Shown here: one piece after another, positions 39,593 to 48,262 of the stretch
Layout of the letters: each line of letters opens with the position of its first letter
Position numbering within the stretch: the first letter of the stretch is position 1
Source of the DNA: Methylobacterium sp. GXS13
Lineage (GTDB): Bacteria > Pseudomonadota > Alphaproteobacteria > Rhizobiales > Beijerinckiaceae
Direction: 5' to 3'
Assembly: GCF_001455965.1 (NCBI RefSeq)
Contig: NZ_LKKO01000017.1
Location: 59,199 to 123,198 of the forward strand
Length of the DNA: 64,000 bases
Notes under the pieces: generated by a model
What the model was told of the DNA's origin: nothing
The model's input: the letters and a program-made list of their open reading frames with translations, nothing else
Databases searched by the model: none
Translations under genes and position numbers: made by a program

Positions 39593-40774
39593 GTGCCAAA
39601 CCTGCCTATCTGGTCCGGACGGCTCCCGACCGCCCTCTTTGCGATCTTCCTAGCTGGTTCGGCGCCCGCCGCCCCCGCCCAGGTCGGCGACGCTGTCCTG
39701 ACACCGATTCCGTTCGAGAGCCTGAGAGACTTTCCGGGCTCGGATCCCACCGCAGCGCTTGACGCGTTCCGCCGGGTCTGCGTCGCGCCGGCGCCGCCGA
39801 CGCCGCAGCCCACGGGGGTTGTCGGCAATCCGGCCGCCCTATCGCAGACTTGCGCCGCGGCGGCCGGTGTCGGGCCGGAGACGGTGGCGGCGTTCTTCCG
39901 GGATCGATTCGAAGCCTTTCAGGTGGTCCGGCCGGGGGCCGAGCGACCCGGCTTCCTCACGGGCTATTTCGAGCCGGAACTGGAGGGCTCGCTGACGCAA
40001 GGGCCGGACTTCGCGACGCCGGTGCTCGCGAGGCCCGACGACCTCGTCTCTCTCGCACCGGGCGAGACCCGGCCCGGTCTCGACCCGGCGCTGCGCGCGG
40101 CGCGGGCCACCGCGGAAGGGTTCGAGCCCTATCCCGATCGGGCCGCCATTGACGACGGTGCGTTGGGTGCCCGGGCGGGTCCGATCCTGTGGCTGCGCGA
40201 CGCCGTCGACCTGCTGGTCTTGCAGGTCCAGGGTTCGGGCCGCGTCCGGCTGCCCGACGGGCGGGCCGTCCGTGTGCTGTATGACGGGCGCAACGGCCGG
40301 CCCTACACGGCGGTGGCCAAGCTGATCGTGCAGGAGGGCCACCTGCCGTTGGAGGGGCTGACGCTCGCCCGCTGGACGACGTGGTTGCGGGCGCATCCCG
40401 AGACCGCCCGGCGCCTGATTCGTGCCAACGCCTCCTACATCTTCTTCCGCCTCGCCGCGGTGGAGGATCCGGCTCTCGGTCCGCCAGGCGCCGCCAACGC
40501 ACCGCTGACGCCCGGACGCAGCCTTGCGGTGGATGGCGGGCTGTGGCGCTACGGCCTGCCATTCTGGCTCGTCGGACAGCTCCCGGGCGGTGCGCCGGGC
40601 GAGACGGGGCGCCTCGTCATCGCCGCCGATACGGGATCGGCGATCGTCGGGCCGGCCCGGGGCGACCTGTTCGTCGGGACGGGGGCGCAGGCCGGGATCG
40701 CGGCCGGAAACCTGCGCGATGCCATCGGCTTCGTGGTGCTGCTGCCAAAACCCGCCCGCGGGGTCGCGCCGTGA
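39593..40774 (+). CDS. mltA: membrane-bound lytic murein transglycosylase A
   Basis: 393-residue periplasmic enzyme cleaving peptidoglycan glycan strands to 1,6-anhydromuropeptides. An N-terminal signal peptide ends around A-P-A-A-P-A-Q but has no lipobox Cys. The MltA barrel includes L-T-G-Y-F-E-P-E-L, and the C-terminal 3D domain shows [21 protein letters not shown] with the catalytic Asp region. GTG start; its TGA overlaps the next gene's GTG (GTGA), indicating coupling with the Smr gene. Confidence 0.93.
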   Translation: MPNLPIWSGRLPTALFAIFLAGSAPAAPAQVGDAVLTPIPFESLRDFPGSDPTAALDAFRRVCVAPAPPTPQPTGVVGNPAALSQTCAAAAGVGPETVAAFFRDRFEAFQVVRPGAERPGFLTGYFEPELEGSLTQGPDFATPVLARPDDLVSLAPGETRPGLDPALRAARATAEGFEPYPDRAAIDDGALGARAGPILWLRDAVDLLVLQVQGSGRVRLPDGRAVRVLYDGRNGRPYTAVAKLIVQEGHLPLEGLTLARWTTWLRAHPETARRLIRANASYIFFRLAAVEDPALGPPGAANAPLTPGRSLAVDGGLWRYGLPFWLVGQLPGGAPGETGRLVIAADTGSAIVGPARGDLFVGTGAQAGIAAGNLRDAIGFVVLLPKPARGVAP

Positions 40775-41415
40775 GGCCGCCGCGCCGCACGCGCCGCTTG
40801 ACCGCCGGGGAGGCCAGGCTCTGGGGCGAAATCGCCAAGCTGGTGACGCCGCTGACGGGCCGGGCGACGCCTCAGCCGCACGAGATCCCGCCAGCGCCGA
40901 CCGCGATCATGCCGCCACTGACGGCACCGATCCTCAAGCCAAGCGCGAACCCGACACCGAAAAAACTCCGTCCGAAGCTGCCGCCCAAGCCGGCGGCCGC
41001 CCTGCCCCACAAGGTCACCGCCGCGCCCTATCAGGCGCCGCCGCAGAGCCACGCAGCGCCGTCCGGGCTGGAACGGCAGGCCAAGGTCGGGCTGCGTAGG
41101 GGGCGTCTGGCGGTCGAGGCGCGGATCGACCTGCACGGGATGGTCCAGGCCCAAGCCCATGCCGCGCTTACGGGATTCCTGCTCCAGTGCCGGGCGGCCG
41201 GGCATGCCTATGTGCTGGTGGTCACCGGCAAGGGCGGGCAGGAGAAGGGCGGTTCCGCCTATCCCGACGCCTTCGCCGAGCGGGGGGTGCTCCGGCGCAG
41301 CGTGCCGCACTGGCTGCGCGGGGCCGAGCTGCGGGGCATCGTGCTGGGCTTCGAAGAGGCGGCCCGCCGCGATGGCGGCGGCGGCGCGCTCTACGTCAGA
41401 CTTCGCCGGCGTTGA
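40771..41415 (+). CDS. Smr-domain endonuclease-like protein
   Basis: 214 residues. A basic N-terminal leader and Pro-rich linker (about 40-105) precede a Smr domain: R-I-D-L-H-G-M (about 117-123), V-L-V-V-T-G-K-G, and V-P-H-W-L-R. The D-L-H-G and T-G-K-G motifs define the Smr nuclease fold, which in bacteria acts on DNA or on mRNA of stalled ribosomes. Coupled to mltA by the GTGA overlap, a linkage conserved in Rhizobiales. Confidence 0.9.
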   Translation: MRPPRRTRRLTAGEARLWGEIAKLVTPLTGRATPQPHEIPPAPTAIMPPLTAPILKPSANPTPKKLRPKLPPKPAAALPHKVTAAPYQAPPQSHAAPSGLERQAKVGLRRGRLAVEARIDLHGMVQAQAHAALTGFLLQCRAAGHAYVLVVTGKGGQEKGGSAYPDAFAERGVLRRSVPHWLRGAELRGIVLGFEEAARRDGGGGALYVRLRRR

Positions 41416-41539
41416 GCGTCAACCGTCGCAGGCTCTTCGCCGGGAAGGGCGGCAAACCGCGCCGTTGCCGGTCCCGTCGAAGAATTCGATATCCAAGCCG
41501 CGTGCGCATGCGGTCCAACGAAAAAGTCTCGGAAAAAAA

Positions 41540-42430
41540 ATGCCGGAGCTTCCCGAGGTCGAGACGGTACGGTGCGGCCTGGTGCCCGCGATGGTCGGCG
41601 CCCGGTTCAGCCGGGTCACTCTGCGCCGGCCCAATCTGCGCTTCCCGTTCCCCGAGCGATTCGCAGCGCGGCTGGAGGGGCGGAGCGTGACCGATCTCGC
41701 CCGCCGGGCGAAGTACCTCACCGCCGCCCTCGATTCGGGCGAGACCCTGATCATGCATCTCGGCATGAGCGGCCGGTTCGACGTGGCCCTGCCCGACGGC
41801 CGCAACGTTTCGCCGGGGGATTTCTATCTGGAGGGGGCACAGGGCACGCCCAAGCACGACCACGTGGTCATGGCGATGAGCACCGGCGCCACGATCACCT
41901 ACAACGATGCCCGCCGCTTCGGCTTCATGGACCTCGTTCCGAGCGAGACCCTGGAGTCCTGCCGCCACTTCGCCAACATGGGGATCGAGCCCCTGGACGG
42001 GCTGACCGGGGCGGTGATCGCCGGCCTGTTCCGGCACAAGATCGCGCCGCTCAAGGCCGCGCTCCTCGACCAGCGCCTGATCGCGGGCTTGGGCAACATC
42101 TATGTCTGCGAGGCCCTGCACCGGGCGCGCCTCCACCCGGAGACCCCGGCCGGCTGCCTCGCCAAGCCCGACGGGCGGCCGACGCCCAAGGCCAACGCCC
42201 TGGCCAAGGCGATCGTGCAGGTCCTGCAGGAGGCCGTGAAGGCCGGCGGCTCGACCCTGCGCGACTACGCCCATACCGACGGCAGCGCCGGCGCCTTCCA
42301 GCACGCCTTCCGGGTCTACGACCGGGTCGGCGAGCCCTGCCGCCACCCGGGCTGCGGCGGCGCGATCACCCGGATCGTCCAGGCCAACCGCTCGACCTTC
42401 TTCTGCGCGACCTGCCAGCCGGCGGTCTGA
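41540..42430 (+). CDS. mutM: formamidopyrimidine-DNA glycosylase (Fpg)
   Basis: 296-residue base-excision-repair enzyme removing 8-oxoguanine and nicking abasic sites. After Met removal the N-terminal P-E-L-P-E-V-E-T-V provides the catalytic Pro and Glu. The helix-two-turn-helix [11 protein letters not shown] (about 189-199) and the C-terminal zinc finger C-R-H-P-G-C...C-A-T-C are intact. The start ATG follows GGAAAAAAA directly, an A-rich leader. Complete, with no sign of truncation. Confidence 0.97.
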   Translation: MPELPEVETVRCGLVPAMVGARFSRVTLRRPNLRFPFPERFAARLEGRSVTDLARRAKYLTAALDSGETLIMHLGMSGRFDVALPDGRNVSPGDFYLEGAQGTPKHDHVVMAMSTGATITYNDARRFGFMDLVPSETLESCRHFANMGIEPLDGLTGAVIAGLFRHKIAPLKAALLDQRLIAGLGNIYVCEALHRARLHPETPAGCLAKPDGRPTPKANALAKAIVQVLQEAVKAGGSTLRDYAHTDGSAGAFQHAFRVYDRVGEPCRHPGCGGAITRIVQANRSTFFCATCQPAV

Positions 42431-42628
42431 TCGGCCCGTTCCCGCGGCGCGAAACGGCAATTTCGCCACAAACCCGGCTAGGGTCGCGGATCTCGACGCG
42501 CGCACCCGGTTGCGGGCCGCCGGTCCCGGCCCGCGGCGCGAAACGGTGCGCGCGGGCCCGGTGTTGTATCATCGTCGTCCCGAACGCCGGCCGCCGGCTT
42601 TCGGGACGATGATCTCGACAGGATCTCG

Positions 42629-44035
42629 ATGTTCTTCCGCCGCTCAAAGATGCCTGCGCCCGAGATGATCGCGCGGGATCCGGCCGACGAGCCCGCCCTG
42701 CCGCAGCGCTTGTCGCCGCGCCCGCCGGGCGAGGCGATCAAGCCGACCGCCGCGCCGCCCCCACCGGAGAAGCCGGTGCGCGAGCGCAGCGGCCTCGTCG
42801 GTATCATCAGCGGCGCCCTCACCTTCGCGGTGGTGATCGCCATCGCGGCGATGATCGGCATCACCCTGTTCCAGCGGCAGGTGCGCGAGCCGGGCCCCCT
42901 CGCCACCGACAAGGTCGTGGTGATCCCGCCCCATAGCGGCACGGGCGAGATCGCCGAGGCGCTGAAGCGCGAGGGCGTGATCGACCATACCGGCCTGTTC
43001 GAGTTCGCCGCCCGCTTCGGTGGCCGTCCGGCGCTCCGGGCCGGCGAGTACATGTTCAAGGCCCATGCGAGCATCGCGGATGCCCTCGACACGGTGACCA
43101 CCGGCCGGCAGGTCCAGCACGCGATCACGTTCCCCGAAGGTCTCACCTCCGAGCAGATCGTCACGCGGCTCAACGACAACGACATCCTCTCCGGCGAGAT
43201 CAACGAGATCCCACCCGAGGGCTCGCTCCTGCCCGACACCTACAAGTTCGAGCGCGGCGCCACCCGCCAGCAGATCGTCAACCTGATGCGCGCCAAGCAG
43301 CGCGAGGTGCTGAACCAGATCTGGCTCCGGCGCAGCGCCGACGTGCCGGTGCGGACCCCGGCCGAGATGGTCACCCTGGCCTCGATCGTCGAGAAAGAGA
43401 CCGGCCGGGCCGACGAGCGCCCCCGGGTCGCCGGGGTGTTCATCAACCGCCTGAACAAGCGGATGAAGCTGCAATCCGACCCGACCATCGTGTACGGGCT
43501 GGTGGGCGGACGCGGCACCCTCGGGCGCGGCATCCTGCGCTCCGAGATCGACCGGCCGACGCCGTACAACACCTACGCGATCGAGGGCCTGCCCCCGGGC
43601 CCGATCGCCAATCCCGGCCGGGCCGCCCTGGAGGCGGTCGCCCATCCGTCCCGCACCAAGGACCTGTACTTCGTGGCCGACGGCAGCGGCGGCCACGCCT
43701 TCGCCGACTCGCTGGAAGGCCACCAGCGCAACGTCGCCCGCTGGCGCGCCGTTGAGAAGAGCCGCCAGGCGCCGCCGGCGGATGCGGTCGACAAGGTCGA
43801 GCCGGGCCCCGACCCGAGCGTCCCGGGCCGGGCCTCGGCGGTCGCGCCGGGCGGCAACGCCCCGAACACCAACGCCGCCTTCGCCCTCGATTCCGGGACG
43901 CCGGGCACCCGTGCCTTCGATGCCTCCGAGGGCACGCGCCTCGATCCGCTGAAGAACCGCAGCTACGATCTCGGCTCGCCCAAGACCGTCCCGGCGGGCG
44001 TCGCCCCGACCCCGGCCCCGCGCGGGCGGCGATAG
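42629..44035 (+). CDS. mltG: endolytic transglycosylase MltG
   Basis: 468-residue inner-membrane enzyme that cleaves nascent peptidoglycan and sets glycan chain length. A Pro-rich cytoplasmic N-terminus is followed by a transmembrane helix (about 58-80) and LysM-like and YceG domains. The active site L-A-S-I-V-E-K-E-T-G carries catalytic Glu255; N-R-L-x-x-x-M-K-L-Q-S-D-P-T-I and I-E-G-L-P-P-G-P-I follow. The C-terminal 100 residues are a low-complexity extension. In Rhizobiales it normally precedes yicC and gmk; here about 9.7 kb of accessory genes intervene. Confidence 0.95.
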   Translation: MFFRRSKMPAPEMIARDPADEPALPQRLSPRPPGEAIKPTAAPPPPEKPVRERSGLVGIISGALTFAVVIAIAAMIGITLFQRQVREPGPLATDKVVVIPPHSGTGEIAEALKREGVIDHTGLFEFAARFGGRPALRAGEYMFKAHASIADALDTVTTGRQVQHAITFPEGLTSEQIVTRLNDNDILSGEINEIPPEGSLLPDTYKFERGATRQQIVNLMRAKQREVLNQIWLRRSADVPVRTPAEMVTLASIVEKETGRADERPRVAGVFINRLNKRMKLQSDPTIVYGLVGGRGTLGRGILRSEIDRPTPYNTYAIEGLPPGPIANPGRAALEAVAHPSRTKDLYFVADGSGGHAFADSLEGHQRNVARWRAVEKSRQAPPADAVDKVEPGPDPSVPGRASAVAPGGNAPNTNAAFALDSGTPGTRAFDASEGTRLDPLKNRSYDLGSPKTVPAGVAPTPAPRGRR

Positions 44036-44786
44036 CGCGGTGTGAGGCACGCGCGATTGGTCGAGGCGATCTCCCGTCCACGGCCTCGTCCCGGGAGGGT
44101 GTGAGACTTTCGGCTCCGCACCTGCGGACGACGACGTGGCTCTTCGCAAAGGCGAAAGCCGCGAAGGAGCCCTCCGGGCGGCGTCGCGATCTCCGGAGCG
44201 CGCCTGTAAGGCCGCTGACGCAGCCCCTCAGCATGAGGTACCCCTTGCGATGGGTGCCAGCCGTCGGATTTCGACCGCTCGCCTGCGCTCGGAAGCGGAC
44301 ATTCGCCGCACCGTCCCATGGGCCTGGATCGGCTGGCCCCAGCCATCGGCAGATTGTTTCCTGACCACAGGAGCGTCGCGGCGATCCAACGCCGCGTGGC
44401 CTGACTGCGTCCCCACGCGGACGGTGGCCCGATCAGATGTCCTGGGGTCTGAACGCAATCACCAGGGCCATGGTGATGCCAGAGAGGGGTGGATTTCCGT
44501 TGGTCCGCTTCCGGGTGACAATGGATGACAGCGGACGTAATCGCTGCGCCTGATTACGACACTTTGAAGTCCATCGGAACGTCAGCTTCCCTGCAGCTTA
44601 ACGACGATGACCTGCGACGTTAATAAGTGAAAACGCGAATGTTCTCTTCAGAATTACTAGCCGTTGAATTGGCATTGAAGTTCAAAACATAAAGCTTCTA
44701 CTCACAATCATACAAGTAGGGGGCGGCTCTCTTTTGCTTGGGAACCTTGCTCTTTGCAATCTACATTCATTGCTTATTATAACTTT

Positions 44787-44803
44787 TAGGTTGGCCCAAC
44801 CTA
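44787..44803. promoter_or_regulatory. perfect palindrome upstream of the tad-like cassette
   Basis: TAGGTTGGCCCAACCTA has 8-base arms around one central base, 204 bases before the first TadE-like gene. Candidate operator; factor unknown. Confidence 0.55.
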
Positions 44804-44816
44804 TGAGCAGAAAAAA

Positions 44817-44831
44817 TTAGCCGTGGGCTAA
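44817..44831. promoter_or_regulatory. second palindrome upstream of the tad-like cassette
   Basis: TTAGCC-GTG-GGCTAA, 6-base perfect arms, 14 bases after the previous palindrome. Confidence 0.5.
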
Positions 44832-45006
44832 TGCACTGTCCCTCTGTCAAACTGTTACCCAGCAACTTTTGGTTGCATCCACGCAGTAAGTCCGAGATTT
44901 ATCCACGAAAATGGCGATGACGCTTGATCTATAGCTAAGAAGCGCAACGAAAATTAATATTTTAAGGTTTAAGGGTCCCAAAAGTGGCAATTGGCTGGGT
45001 TGGGCC

Positions 45007-45630
45007 ATGCGGTTAATAGGCTTATTGAGGGTGGGGGGGCGCAGTCCAGCGAAGATTGCTGCGCGGCTGTATGGGGCTAGAGATGGTGCTACGGCCGTGG
45101 AGTTCGGTCTCGTCGCACTGCCCTTTCTCGCTCTACTTGGCGGCTGCCTGGAGAACGGCCTTGTTTCCTGGGAGCAGGAAATTCTTCAGCAAGCCGTCGT
45201 CGAGGCTGGGCGGCAGATATACACGGGCAGCTTTCAGACTACGAATGCCGGCGTAACCGATGCAGCAACCTTGATGAGTCGGTTCCGCAACGCGATCTGC
45301 ACCCAGCCTAATGGCGCAGCACGCATCACGATCTTCAATTGCGCTAATGTCCGGGTTAGTGTCACGCAAGCGTCGAACTATGCATCCGCCGCGCCAGTTT
45401 CGCCCGTGGCCACAGATGCGAACGGAGTCAGCGACTGGAACGCCAATTTTCCGAGCTATACCTGTGCGGGAGCATCCGCGATCATGATCGTGCAGGCAGC
45501 CGTGGACGTTCCGGTGTTCTTCCCGCTTTTGGGCTCCACCTCGTCCAACCTGCCGAATAAGCGGCGTGTGCTCCAAGCCGCTACGGTGTTCAAGGTCGAG
45601 CCGTACACGACCAAATCCGTGTGTTCGTGA
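45007..45630 (+). CDS. TadE-like pseudopilin (first of pair)
   Basis: 207 residues. A basic N-terminus leads to R-D-G-A-T-A-V-E-F-G-L-V-A-L-P-F-L (about 26-42), the TadE motif with the conserved Glu and a hydrophobic helix, as in minor pseudopilins of tight-adherence (Tad/Flp) systems. The rest is a periplasmic domain with four cysteines. Its TGA overlaps the next gene's ATG by one base, so the two are coupled. No tadA/B/C ATPase or platform genes are nearby, so assembly would rely on a system elsewhere. Base composition is lower in GC than the flanking core genes. Confidence 0.85.
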   Translation: MRLIGLLRVGGRSPAKIAARLYGARDGATAVEFGLVALPFLALLGGCLENGLVSWEQEILQQAVVEAGRQIYTGSFQTTNAGVTDAATLMSRFRNAICTQPNGAARITIFNCANVRVSVTQASNYASAAPVSPVATDANGVSDWNANFPSYTCAGASAIMIVQAAVDVPVFFPLLGSTSSNLPNKRRVLQAATVFKVEPYTTKSVCS

Positions 45631-46244
45631 TGGACGGTTTCTACGGACGTCTTGCGCGTTACAAGAAAGATGAGCGCGGGATCGCAGCGGTCGAATTTGC
45701 CCTCATCTTACCGATACTCATCGTGCTTTATTTTGGCACAATCGAGCTGGCCCGCATCCTCGACGCGAACCGAAAGGTTACGTTGTTCGCGCGGACACTC
45801 GGTGATCTGTCAGGAAGGGCAGATAATCCAAGTCCTTCCTCAAATGACATGGCGACCATTGCGGGGGCTGCAAATGCAATTCTTAGGCCTCTAGACGCAT
45901 CAAGCCTGCAGATCATCGTCAACTCCATGGGAGTGGAATCGATCTCCGGAGCGTTATATGGCGGCGTCTGTTCCAGTTGGTCACAAAACGCAACTAAACG
46001 TCCAGCATTGCAGATTAACGGCACCAGCGGCCTACCTGCGACGCCGGCTGCCTATCAGTTCGATGGCGCTCGCTATATTCTCGCCGAAGTGACAATGAGC
46101 TACACGCCAATCATCGGTAGTTCACTCTACAGATGGATTTTTGGCAGCCGTGGCCTGTCTTTCACCAGGCAAATACCTTGGTCGCAGAGAACCGTCAAAG
46201 AGATCATCATGCCCGGCGGCTCGGCTTGCCCAAACTATAACTAG
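45630..46244 (+). CDS. TadE-like pseudopilin (second of pair)
   Basis: 204 residues from the ATG at 45630, which shares its A with the TGA of the preceding gene (GTG codons at 45621 and 45627 are alternatives). The N-terminal D-E-R-G-I-A-A-V-E-F-A-L-I-L-P-I-L-I-V-L is the TadE/TadF signature with Glu in the helix. The extracytoplasmic part is Ser/Ala-rich and ends A-C-P-N-Y-N. It is followed 14 bases later by a TadG-like gene. Confidence 0.85.
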   Translation: MDGFYGRLARYKKDERGIAAVEFALILPILIVLYFGTIELARILDANRKVTLFARTLGDLSGRADNPSPSSNDMATIAGAANAILRPLDASSLQIIVNSMGVESISGALYGGVCSSWSQNATKRPALQINGTSGLPATPAAYQFDGARYILAEVTMSYTPIIGSSLYRWIFGSRGLSFTRQIPWSQRTVKEIIMPGGSACPNYN

Positions 46245-46258
46245 ACTTCGAGGGTGCC

Positions 46259-47572
46259 GTGTCCCGACTGCTGCATCAGATGGAAAGTCGGATTGGGAGG
46301 GCCGCCCGAAGCTACAAGTGCGCCCGATCCGGTCAGGTCGCACTTACATTCGCTCTCGTCGCTATGCCGGTGCTGTTCGCTTCGGCGGCAGCTATCGATT
46401 ACGGTCGACGTAACGCAGCCAAAGCGCAGCTTGACGCGGCCCTAGATGGAGCCGTGCTCGCGGTGATGTCGCAAAAGACGAACACCATATCGACGACCAA
46501 TCTTCAGAACATGGAGGCGCAGTTTCGTACGGAAGCTGCGAAGGTTCCTGGCGTTACGGTCACGTCTTTCACGCCAGGCTCACCGGTGAATGGCGCTTCG
46601 TCGTTAAGCTTGACGGCCAATTATACCGCGACTGTAAAGACCACGCTATCATCAATGATGAAAATCATGACGATGAACATCGGTGGCTCGTCGTCAAGCA
46701 CGAGAAATCTATTTCAATATATAAACTTTTATCTTCTGCTTGATAATTCACCTTCAATGGGGCTCGCTGCGACCGATGCCGACGTCAATAATATGAAGAT
46801 TGCTACTGGTGGGTGTGCTTTCGCTTGTCATCAACATACCTTCGACAGCAAAGGCAATGTGACGGGCGATAATCAGAATGACAATTATCACATTGCCCAG
46901 AAAAACAATATCAAACTTCGCATTCAGGTTTTGAGGGATGCTGTTTCCGCCCTAGTGGATCAGGCCAACTCAAGCATGTCATTGTCTCAGCAGTTTCAAA
47001 TGGAAATGTGGACCTTCAACGACTCCACGACGCAAACCAGATTACAGGCGATGACGCCGACACTAGGTCAGATAAAGTCGGCTGCAAGCAATATCGATAT
47101 TGCATACGCATATTACAATCAAACTGACAATCAAACAGATTTTGAGCGAGCTATCGCTAAAATGAATTCTACTATACCGGCGAGTGGAACTGGAGCTACT
47201 TCAGCCTCGCCGATCCGATTTCTATTTTTTGTTACTGATGGCGTTGAGGACACCGGCGGCAGCGTCACAAATCAGAGTGCAGGATTCCAGTTTCAAAGCA
47301 ATCGATTCATTGGCCCATTCAGCCCTTCAACCTGCAACCTATTAAAGACCAACAATGTCAGGATTGGCATTATCTACACACAATATTTGCCGATTTATGA
47401 CAACGATTTCTATAATAGTTATGTTCGGCCATACGAGGCGAACATCGGTCCTGCTCTCAAGGCCTGTGCATCGGACGGACTATATTTTCCTGTTGCATCA
47501 GGTGGTGATATCACTGCCGCACTGCTACAGTTATTTTCAACAGCCGTAGCCTCAGTTAGACTAAGCAACTGA
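46259..47572 (+). CDS. TadG-like von Willebrand factor A protein
   Basis: 437 residues. The N-terminal TadE-like helix (Q-V-A-L-T-F-A-L-V-A-M-P-V-L-F, about 26-40) precedes a vWA domain with metal-site motif L-D-N-S-P-S-M at 161-167 and F-V-T-D-G-V-E-D later, so the MIDAS Asp-x-Ser-x-Ser is intact. TadG proteins are surface or periplasmic parts of Tad pili. Codon use is visibly AT-rich (many AAT, ATT, CAA), the lowest GC of any gene in the window, pointing to recent acquisition. GTG start at 46259. Confidence 0.85.
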   Translation: MSRLLHQMESRIGRAARSYKCARSGQVALTFALVAMPVLFASAAAIDYGRRNAAKAQLDAALDGAVLAVMSQKTNTISTTNLQNMEAQFRTEAAKVPGVTVTSFTPGSPVNGASSLSLTANYTATVKTTLSSMMKIMTMNIGGSSSSTRNLFQYINFYLLLDNSPSMGLAATDADVNNMKIATGGCAFACHQHTFDSKGNVTGDNQNDNYHIAQKNNIKLRIQVLRDAVSALVDQANSSMSLSQQFQMEMWTFNDSTTQTRLQAMTPTLGQIKSAASNIDIAYAYYNQTDNQTDFERAIAKMNSTIPASGTGATSASPIRFLFFVTDGVEDTGGSVTNQSAGFQFQSNRFIGPFSPSTCNLLKTNNVRIGIIYTQYLPIYDNDFYNSYVRPYEANIGPALKACASDGLYFPVASGGDITAALLQLFSTAVASVRLSN

Positions 47573-47879
47573 TATTGTGGTTGCATTTATATGATGTCTC
47601 GACCGTCTTTGAGGACGGATAGGGCTCTGGTTTGCTAATTTAATTATATTCTATGCCACAGAGCCGACGAATGGGTACTTACGGGAGGCAGCCAATACGA
47701 CACGAGCGTCCGGATTGGGGCGCTTCCGGAATGACCGTTCCGGGTGGTTTTGCGACGGTCCGCTCGTGAGCGGGCACGCGCAGAAGCAGACATTGCTGAT
47801 TAGCTGGATGCGACCGCCGACCCGCCAGCGAAACTAGCTTGATCTTTAAGCGTTGAGCCCAGCCCTGCTGGAGAGCATC
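47573..47879. other. intergenic region with a long hairpin and a repeat copy
   Basis: 307 bases. AT-rich at first, with inverted 7-base arms GGCTCTG/CAGAGCC (47623-47665) that may end the tad-like transcript. The second half is GC-rich and carries a 44-base dispersed repeat. Confidence 0.5.
47721..47764 (+). repeat. dispersed intergenic repeat, copy 1
   Basis: 44 bases identical at 41 positions to 50149-50192, in the same orientation; it contains a CCGGAATGACCGTTCCGG near-palindrome. Confidence 0.85.
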
Positions 47880-48149
47880 ATGTTGGCCAAAGTTTTCGTT
47901 GCTGCCGTTATCGTTGCCGCCGGGTCGGGCCTTGCGCTCGCAGAGACAGCCGCACCGAACGCAGCTGGGACGGCAACCATGACGACCCGACAAACTCCTG
48001 ACACCGGCGCCGGAGCCACGACCGGAAACCCACCGGCTTCCTCCGTGGGCGGGGGTATCATCGGCAGCGATGCCGTGCACGGCACGGGCCCCCACGAGGC
48101 GAAAGGCTTATCGCCTGAGACGTCACGCGTGCCGCCCGCGAAGAAGTAA
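47880..48149 (+). CDS. small secreted protein of unknown function
   Basis: 89 residues with a signal peptide (K-V-F-V-A-A-V-I-V-A-A-G, cleavage near L-A-L-A-E). The mature part is Gly/Thr/Pro-rich and probably disordered (T-T-G-N-P-P-A-S-S-V-G-G-G). GGAGAG lies 6 bases before the ATG. No family recognised; it resembles the short exported proteins common in Methylobacterium. Confidence 0.7.
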   Translation: MLAKVFVAAVIVAAGSGLALAETAAPNAAGTATMTTRQTPDTGAGATTGNPPASSVGGGIIGSDAVHGTGPHEAKGLSPETSRVPPAKK

Positions 48150-48262
48150 CGGACGCCTGTGTTCAGGCGGATGTCGGCACGCGCGTCCCGCGTGCGCTGA
48201 GCGTGGCGACACTCTCAGCAAGCGTTTCGGTCGCCGCCCGGATTTCCTCGGCGGCATCCGGC

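Larger units (their letters stand above)
44036..45006. other. long non-coding region at the left edge of an accessory block
   Basis: 971 bases without a supportable gene. 44036-44570 is GC-rich with fragments resembling the dispersed intergenic repeat (around 44280 and 44480). From 44580 the base composition drops sharply, and the stretch holds several palindromes and TTAA-rich sequence leading into the TadE-like gene. No tRNA or integrase remnant was recognised. Confidence 0.6.

Noticed and set aside
44036..44528. Short frames in the region after mltG
   Set aside because: No ribosome binding site, no family resemblance, and the region contains fragments of an intergenic repeat.
44950..44975. 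TTAA-rich stretch as a CtrA site for the tad-like genes
   Set aside because: TTAA half-sites occur with gaps of 3 and 4 bases, not the 7-base spacing of a full CtrA box.
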